Position numbers and translations under genes: made by a program | Part shown: positions 60,306-64,000 of the stretch, in pieces | Layout: the number at the start of each line of letters is the position of its first letter | Position numbering within the stretch: position 1 is the stretch's first letter | Notes under the pieces: model-generated | The model's database searches: none | Seen by the model: the letters and a program-made list of their open reading frames with translations, nothing else | What the model was told of the DNA's origin: nothing | NCBI GenBank assembly: GCA_965223755.1 | Contig: CBDCXF010000002.1 | Span: 248,001 to 312,000, forward strand | Source of the DNA: CBDCXF01 sp965223755 | GTDB taxonomy: Bacteria > Acidobacteriota > Thermoanaerobaculia > Multivoradales > JAHEKO01 | Reading direction: 5' to 3' | Length of the DNA stretch: 64,000 nucleotides

Positions 60306-61205
60306 TCAGGCGACGAATGGCCTAGGAGGCGGGAAAGACCCCGAGGGGAAGGCGGCAGTTAAATTCCCCGCTTTCAGTAGCTCTGACGCCTCCCGATAGG
60401 CGCTAACGAAGTATCCATATGCCTGGTACAGAGACTGCCTCACCTGCCGCGAAGCGCAATGGAACATCGGTGCCGAGGACTTCTTCATCCTGATTGGGCG
60501 ATGCGTAGCTGTGCGATCCGGCAAAGGCTCAGTGCCTTCCACCGTATCCTTTCTTAGTCCATCTTCGATTATTCGCTCAATCAATTTTCTTATGCGCTGC
60601 GCTCTCACTTTGCGGGACAGGTGCGCCCAACAGGGAAGAGGAACCAAATGCACTCGTTCGCGCACGTAGACTGCCGGACTGCGGCCACTCCGTACCTTCT
60701 CCCAGTACTCATGAGTGCGCCTACGCCACCGTCCCGTGAGAGTCGTTTGGCCTTTGGTTAGCGCCTCGGCCGATTGTGCACCAGGCCATTGCCTCGGATC
60801 AGAGACCAACCCTTCCTTAACCCCTTGCGAAAGCAAGTACTGCATCCGCCCCTCTTGCGCAGCCGCCTCATCGCTCACGACGATGGCCTGATAGCGCCTG
60901 CCCCAAAACTTCTCACTCCAGCCATGCATACGACCCAGTTCGCGAGCAATGTTGCTGTTGAGATAGCCCACAAACTGCGCCATCCGCTGAGCATCACGTA
61001 CCGAGATCAGCAGATGGTAGTGGTTGGACATGAAGGCGAAAGCGTGGATCTCCACCGGGTAGAGCCTTTGCGCCCTGCCCATCACGCCAAGAATGACCTC
61101 ATTGACTGCAGGCGATGGCTTTAAGAGATACCGGCCCTGAAACGTCCGCGTTGTGATTTCAACCAGCGTATCTTCAACCGGAATGAAGCGAAGTCTCCTT
61201 CCCAT
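60306..61205 (-). CDS. REP-associated tyrosine transposase (Y1/HUH family)
   Basis: A 299-aa Y1 HUH nuclease. FAFMSNHYHLLISVRDAQRM holds the HUH motif (H62-Y-H64), and the catalytic Tyr is in RMQYLLSQGVKEGLV (Y123). The arrangement WSEKFWGRRYQAIVV is typical of RAYT proteins. The C-terminal third is long and basic. No IS200-type TnpB partner. G-rich direct repeats upstream (61252-61331) may be its REP targets. Confidence 0.9.
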   Translation of the reverse strand: MGRRLRFIPVEDTLVEITTRTFQGRYLLKPSPAVNEVILGVMGRAQRLYPVEIHAFAFMSNHYHLLISVRDAQRMAQFVGYLNSNIARELGRMHGWSEKFWGRRYQAIVVSDEAAAQEGRMQYLLSQGVKEGLVSDPRQWPGAQSAEALTKGQTTLTGRWRRRTHEYWEKVRSGRSPAVYVRERVHLVPLPCWAHLSRKVRAQRIRKLIERIIEDGLRKDTVEGTEPLPDRTATHRPIRMKKSSAPMFHCASRQVRQSLYQAYGYFVSAYREASELLKAGNLTAAFPSGSFPPPRPFVA

Positions 61206-61251
61206 GCCCTAAGAGACGCAAACCCACTCCTTCAACTCCCATTATTCGGGT

Positions 61252-61331
61252 GGCACCTCTTCCGGGTGGGGGGGGCTTCAGCTGGCACCTCTTCGCCTCT
61301 TCGGTCTTTCGTCGTGGGGGGGGCTTCAGCT
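61252..61331. repeat. Two G8-containing direct repeats upstream of the RAYT gene
   Basis: Two copies begin GGCACCTCTTC (61252 and 61284) and end with TGGGGGGGGCTTCAGCT (61267-61283 and 61315-61331). The second copy has a 16-bp insert. The tract of eight G in each is striking. Position upstream of a Y1 transposase suggests REP-like units. Confidence 0.75.
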
Positions 61332-61366
61332 ACACATTGCCGGAAGATCAAGGGCCGCTTTACGCG

Positions 61367-62839
61367 TCACACGTTCAACACTGCTAACAGATCTGTCACT
61401 GCGAGATAGGTTATCCAAAGCCCTGACATAGCTTCGACAAAGCATGCGATTCTCGCGTAGGACACTGGCTTGTAGTTTATGTCCTGCAACCTCAACAAAG
61501 TTACCATTTGTGGAATCTTAAGGAACCGGCCTAATGGGAAGAAAAACATCTGCCAACTGCAGAAGAGGCTATTAACGAGCACGCCCTTCACAGACCTCTG
61601 TTCAGCGCGAGTTAAATACGCTTCAGTTTGCTCTGAGTCTTCCATTTCGGCTTTCTGAATTCCGCACCACCGAACGTTTAGGAGCCCCAAGACGGAATAA
61701 AAGGCCGCAAAACCTAAAATGAGCACCGCTATGCAACCGAATAACCTTCCCGGAGCCCCCCCGTAACCATGCGTTACATCATGGAGCATCCAGTCAAAGA
61801 ATCGAGCCAAGCCATTTTCCTTCAAACTCCGTGCAACCCGCCTCTCATAAACATGAAATTGTTGAGCCAAGTCGTGATAGCCGTACCCGGCATATTTCTC
61901 GGCGAGAAGCGTATAAGAGTTCTGCTGCTGGCGACGCTCAAGCTTCCAGTGTCTTGTGCGGGCTGCGGTCGGTCCGTGCTCAGTCTTATCATCCAGCTTT
62001 GCTCCATTTGGCCACAGCAAGTAGCGAAAATCGAGGTGTTCGAAATCCCAGCCAGCCATCTTGGGCACAGAGATTCTGGCGCCTACAAAGGTGGTTTCGG
62101 TGATTTGAGAATTGCTGAAATCTAAGTCTTGAAGCTCAGCCCCGTCAAACCCTCCATTGATGAACACACTTTCTTTGAATGAGGTGTCGCTTAAGCGAGC
62201 CCCCGGAAAGAACAAGCCAACGCCCTGCGCTTGATAGAAATCGACTCTCTCAAGCTGAGCGTTCCCGAAGTTCAATTCCGAGAATTCAACATAGGAAAAA
62301 TCGCAGCCTTTGCATGTGGTATACAAAAAGTTGACATTCGACAGAGTTCCTCTAAATCTGACGTTGTTGAGCCTCGCTTGCAAAAATGACACGTCTGCAA
62401 TCATCGGTGCGTCGGATCTATTGCTCTCGCCGAAATCAACGTGATCAAGGCGAGCGTAGTCAAAGGTCGTGCCACCAGAGAGCACCACCCCTTTCGCGCT
62501 AACGTTCGACAGATGCGCGCGGCTCAGGTCAACATTATTGAGTTCGGCCTCGTCAAAGACCGCGTAATCCAAGTGCACGACGGCACCAATCTCCGCGAGC
62601 ACCGATACGTTCGTGAGTGTTTGGCCTGAGAGATTGACCGATCTAAGGTCCACGCTTTCTATGCCATCGATGCTTGCCTTAAGTTGATCGAAATAGGACT
62701 TATCGTTCGTGTTGAGGGCGTAAACGAGTTCTTGAATCTCCTCGCTGGTCCAGGTACGCGACTGTGCGACCACGGCCTCGCCGACTCCCCAAGTAAATGC
62801 GATAAACAACCCTGCAACAAAGGGTGACCTACCTGGCAA
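61367..62839 (-). CDS. Pentapeptide-repeat protein with C-terminal membrane (channel-like) domain
   Basis: A 490-aa protein. Signal peptide 1-26; a short EEIQELVYALNTNDKSYFDQ segment; then pentapeptide repeats A(D/N)LXX from about 55 to 280 (SVDLRSVNLSGQTLTN, LNNVDLSRAHLSNVS, LNNVRFRGTLSNVNFL). A linker (AEKYAGYGYHDLAQQFHVYE) precedes three hydrophobic segments (about 368-390, 420-440, 458-485), arranged like the two-TM channel modules attached to other pentapeptide proteins. Its start overlaps the permease stop by 11 nt, so it belongs to the ABC operon. Base composition is AT-richer than average. Confidence 0.8.
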   Translation of the reverse strand: MPGRSPFVAGLFIAFTWGVGEAVVAQSRTWTSEEIQELVYALNTNDKSYFDQLKASIDGIESVDLRSVNLSGQTLTNVSVLAEIGAVVHLDYAVFDEAELNNVDLSRAHLSNVSAKGVVLSGGTTFDYARLDHVDFGESNRSDAPMIADVSFLQARLNNVRFRGTLSNVNFLYTTCKGCDFSYVEFSELNFGNAQLERVDFYQAQGVGLFFPGARLSDTSFKESVFINGGFDGAELQDLDFSNSQITETTFVGARISVPKMAGWDFEHLDFRYLLWPNGAKLDDKTEHGPTAARTRHWKLERRQQQNSYTLLAEKYAGYGYHDLAQQFHVYERRVARSLKENGLARFFDWMLHDVTHGYGGAPGRLFGCIAVLILGFAAFYSVLGLLNVRWCGIQKAEMEDSEQTEAYLTRAEQRSVKGVLVNSLFCSWQMFFFPLGRFLKIPQMVTLLRLQDINYKPVSYARIACFVEAMSGLWITYLAVTDLLAVLNV

Positions 62840-63602
62840 TGTCGGGCCTCAATAGGATCTTCAGTGCGGTGCATGCCTTCTCCACCAATAAGTTCATGCA
62901 CATTCCCCCGAGCCCCGCCACAAGAACAGCCGCATACAACAGGTCGTAGTTTGCTGAGTTGCTCGCTATCGTAATAACACGGCCTAGCCCTTCGGTCGCT
63001 CCTAACAACATCTCAAACGTTATTGAAAGGATAAGTGCTACTCCTGCCGAGACCTGGACTCCCGAAAGAAGACTCGGTAACACAGCCCTCGAATAGACGA
63101 ATTTGATCCTCGCTAGTATCGGTAAATCCAATGTTTCAAGCGAGTCTGTGGCCTCACGCGATAACGAATTCATTCCCTCAAGCGTGTTAATCAGTACAGG
63201 CCATACGCATCCGTACGCGACGACAAATAATTTCGAGCGAAGCCCAATGCCAAGACCTGCGGCTGCAACGTAGATCATCACAGACGAAGGCAATGGTCTA
63301 CCAAAGTCAACGAGTGGTCTAACCGCCGAGTGTACGAGTTCGCTTCGAGCCATGGTAACCGCTATGACCGGCCCAATCGCCAGTGCCAGAAAAAGACCTA
63401 GAAACGCAGTCGTCATTGTAGTCAGGAGCCCGAATAACAACGGACCTGGATCCTCTAGCAAGTGAACGAGAGCTCGCAACGGTGAGGAAAAGCCGATGCT
63501 ATTGATAGCGTCTGCGCGGAGAAGGAGTTCCCAAAGCGCAACAAATGAAAATACGCTCACGGTACCGACCGCAAATCGACGAGTTCGTCTCACGCTAGCC
63601 AT
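62829..63602 (-). CDS. ABC transporter permease, nitrate/sulfonate/taurine type
   Basis: A 257-aa permease with about six TM helices. The coupling helix reads EATDSLETLDLPILARIKFVYSRAVLPSLLSG, split as in SsuC/TauC; FEMLLGATEGLGRVITIA is the typical late motif. Substrate not determinable; no binding protein is within view. Overlaps the ATPase gene by 8 nt and the pentapeptide gene by 11 nt. Confidence 0.87.
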   Translation of the reverse strand: MASVRRTRRFAVGTVSVFSFVALWELLLRADAINSIGFSSPLRALVHLLEDPGPLLFGLLTTMTTAFLGLFLALAIGPVIAVTMARSELVHSAVRPLVDFGRPLPSSVMIYVAAAGLGIGLRSKLFVVAYGCVWPVLINTLEGMNSLSREATDSLETLDLPILARIKFVYSRAVLPSLLSGVQVSAGVALILSITFEMLLGATEGLGRVITIASNSANYDLLYAAVLVAGLGGMCMNLLVEKACTALKILLRPDIAR

Positions 63603-64000
63603 TCAAGTCGCTTCGGACTGGCGATTCCTTCGGATAGTCCATGTCTTCACGCAGGACACGATCTATTTCGGTTCGATACATAGCCCAGGCCTGTTCCCTA
63701 CTTGAAGCGAGCCTGTCTAGTGAACGGCCTTCTACTGGGGTCGGAAGCAGTGTAGTTCTTGGACTTTGTCCCGGCTGAAACAAAATGATGACGGAACTCG
63801 ACATCTCTACAGCCTGGTCGATGTCGTGAGTAACGAGCAAGATCGCCTGACCCCACTCTTGCCGTTGTTTCATAATTATTTGCTGCAGTCTTTTTCGGTT
63901 TACATAATCCAGTGACGCAAATGGCTCGTCCAAGACCAATAAGCCAGGCTTATTGACAAAGGACCGAGCCAACGCAATTCTTTGCTTCTGTCCTCCACTT
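63595..64000 (-). CDS. ABC transporter ATPase, nitrate/sulfonate/taurine type (partial)
   Basis: The C-terminal part of an ATPase whose 5' half lies beyond the window. In view are the signature SGGQKQRIALARSF at the very edge, Walker B GLLVLDEPFASLD, and the switch ILLVTHDIDQAVEM. The tail has a family-typical extension of about 70 residues. It precedes the permease, overlapping by 8 nt. Confidence 0.9.
   Translation of the reverse strand, partial: SGGQKQRIALARSFVNKPGLLVLDEPFASLDYVNRKRLQQIIMKQRQEWGQAILLVTHDIDQAVEMSSSVIILFQPGQSPRTTLLPTPVEGRSLDRLASSREQAWAMYRTEIDRVLREDMDYPKESPVRSDLNG

Noticed and set aside
1..64000. tRNA genes
   Set aside because: I looked by eye for T-loop GTTCRANYC motifs with matching acceptor arms and found only coincidental hits inside coding genes; a tRNAscan run would settle this.

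Overview
The window looks like a chromosome segment of a GC-rich, Gram-negative-type bacterium, most likely an acidobacterium or close relative. The grounds are a secreted VWFA-related protein of the acidobacterial type, a Ser/Thr kinase fused to a TolB-like domain and TPRs, many signal-peptide proteins, and strong purine-rich Shine-Dalgarno sites. The taxon is an inference: no rRNA or tRNA gene is present to fix it. Most genes read as ordinary chromosomal content; the last 2.8 kb (61.2-64 kb) and the 4.1-6.0 kb gene look AT-richer by eye and are probably acquired.

Layout. 0-4 kb: end of a MauG/CcP-type haem protein and a TPR protein (minus), a small membrane protein plus XRE regulator pair with two visible operators, a DinB-like protein, then thyA-folA. 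4.1-6.0 kb: an orphan phage tail-tube-like protein with a lectin-like C-terminus. 6-15.4 kb: secreted proteins (DUF4412-like, an unknown plus a beta-propeller, a 1205-aa LTD/EEP nuclease, a VWFA protein). 15.4-22.5 kb: a PaaZ/BoxD-type aldehyde dehydrogenase, GNAT, alkyltransferase-like protein, MscL, small membrane proteins, DoxX, an AI-2E-family transporter, a Rieske oxygenase. 22.5-29.7 kb: DUF4097-like protein, a 630-bp unexplained stretch with an 18-nt copy of the 16S rRNA 3' end, M48 and M50 peptidases, an SPFH-RHH operon, ZIP transporter, HAD hydrolase, MobA. 29.7-42.9 kb: M23 peptidase, a selenocysteine-encoding selD, an ABC exporter with a steroid-reductase-like enzyme, dodecin, GDPD, DUF362, a CmpX-like channel, DUF937, Kbp, acyl-CoA synthetase. 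43-50.2 kb: desaturase-flavin reductase, kinase, cyclopropane synthase, UbiD. 50.3-52.4 kb: modABC. 52.4-60.2 kb: one long minus-strand operon, Nudix/MBL - sspB - fni - hmgR - mevalonate kinase - decarboxylase - isopentenyl phosphate kinase. 60.3-64 kb: a REP-type transposase and a three-gene operon of ABC ATPase, permease and pentapeptide-repeat membrane protein.

How they fit together. The mevalonate operon carries isopentenyl phosphate kinase and no phosphomevalonate kinase, and its decarboxylase lacks the lysine that contacts the diphosphate in classical enzymes; this points to the archaeal/Chloroflexi-like route through isopentenyl phosphate. SelD has an in-frame UGA (codon 18) followed by a perfect hairpin at bacterial SECIS spacing, so the organism should decode Sec. 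mobA and modABC supply molybdenum cofactor. The desaturase, cyclopropane synthase and acyl-CoA synthetase form a membrane-lipid neighbourhood. Two repeat classes run through the window: 7-bp arrays with a YAGTGGN-like unit, and 15-18-bp tandem duplications clustered at gene ends and linkers.
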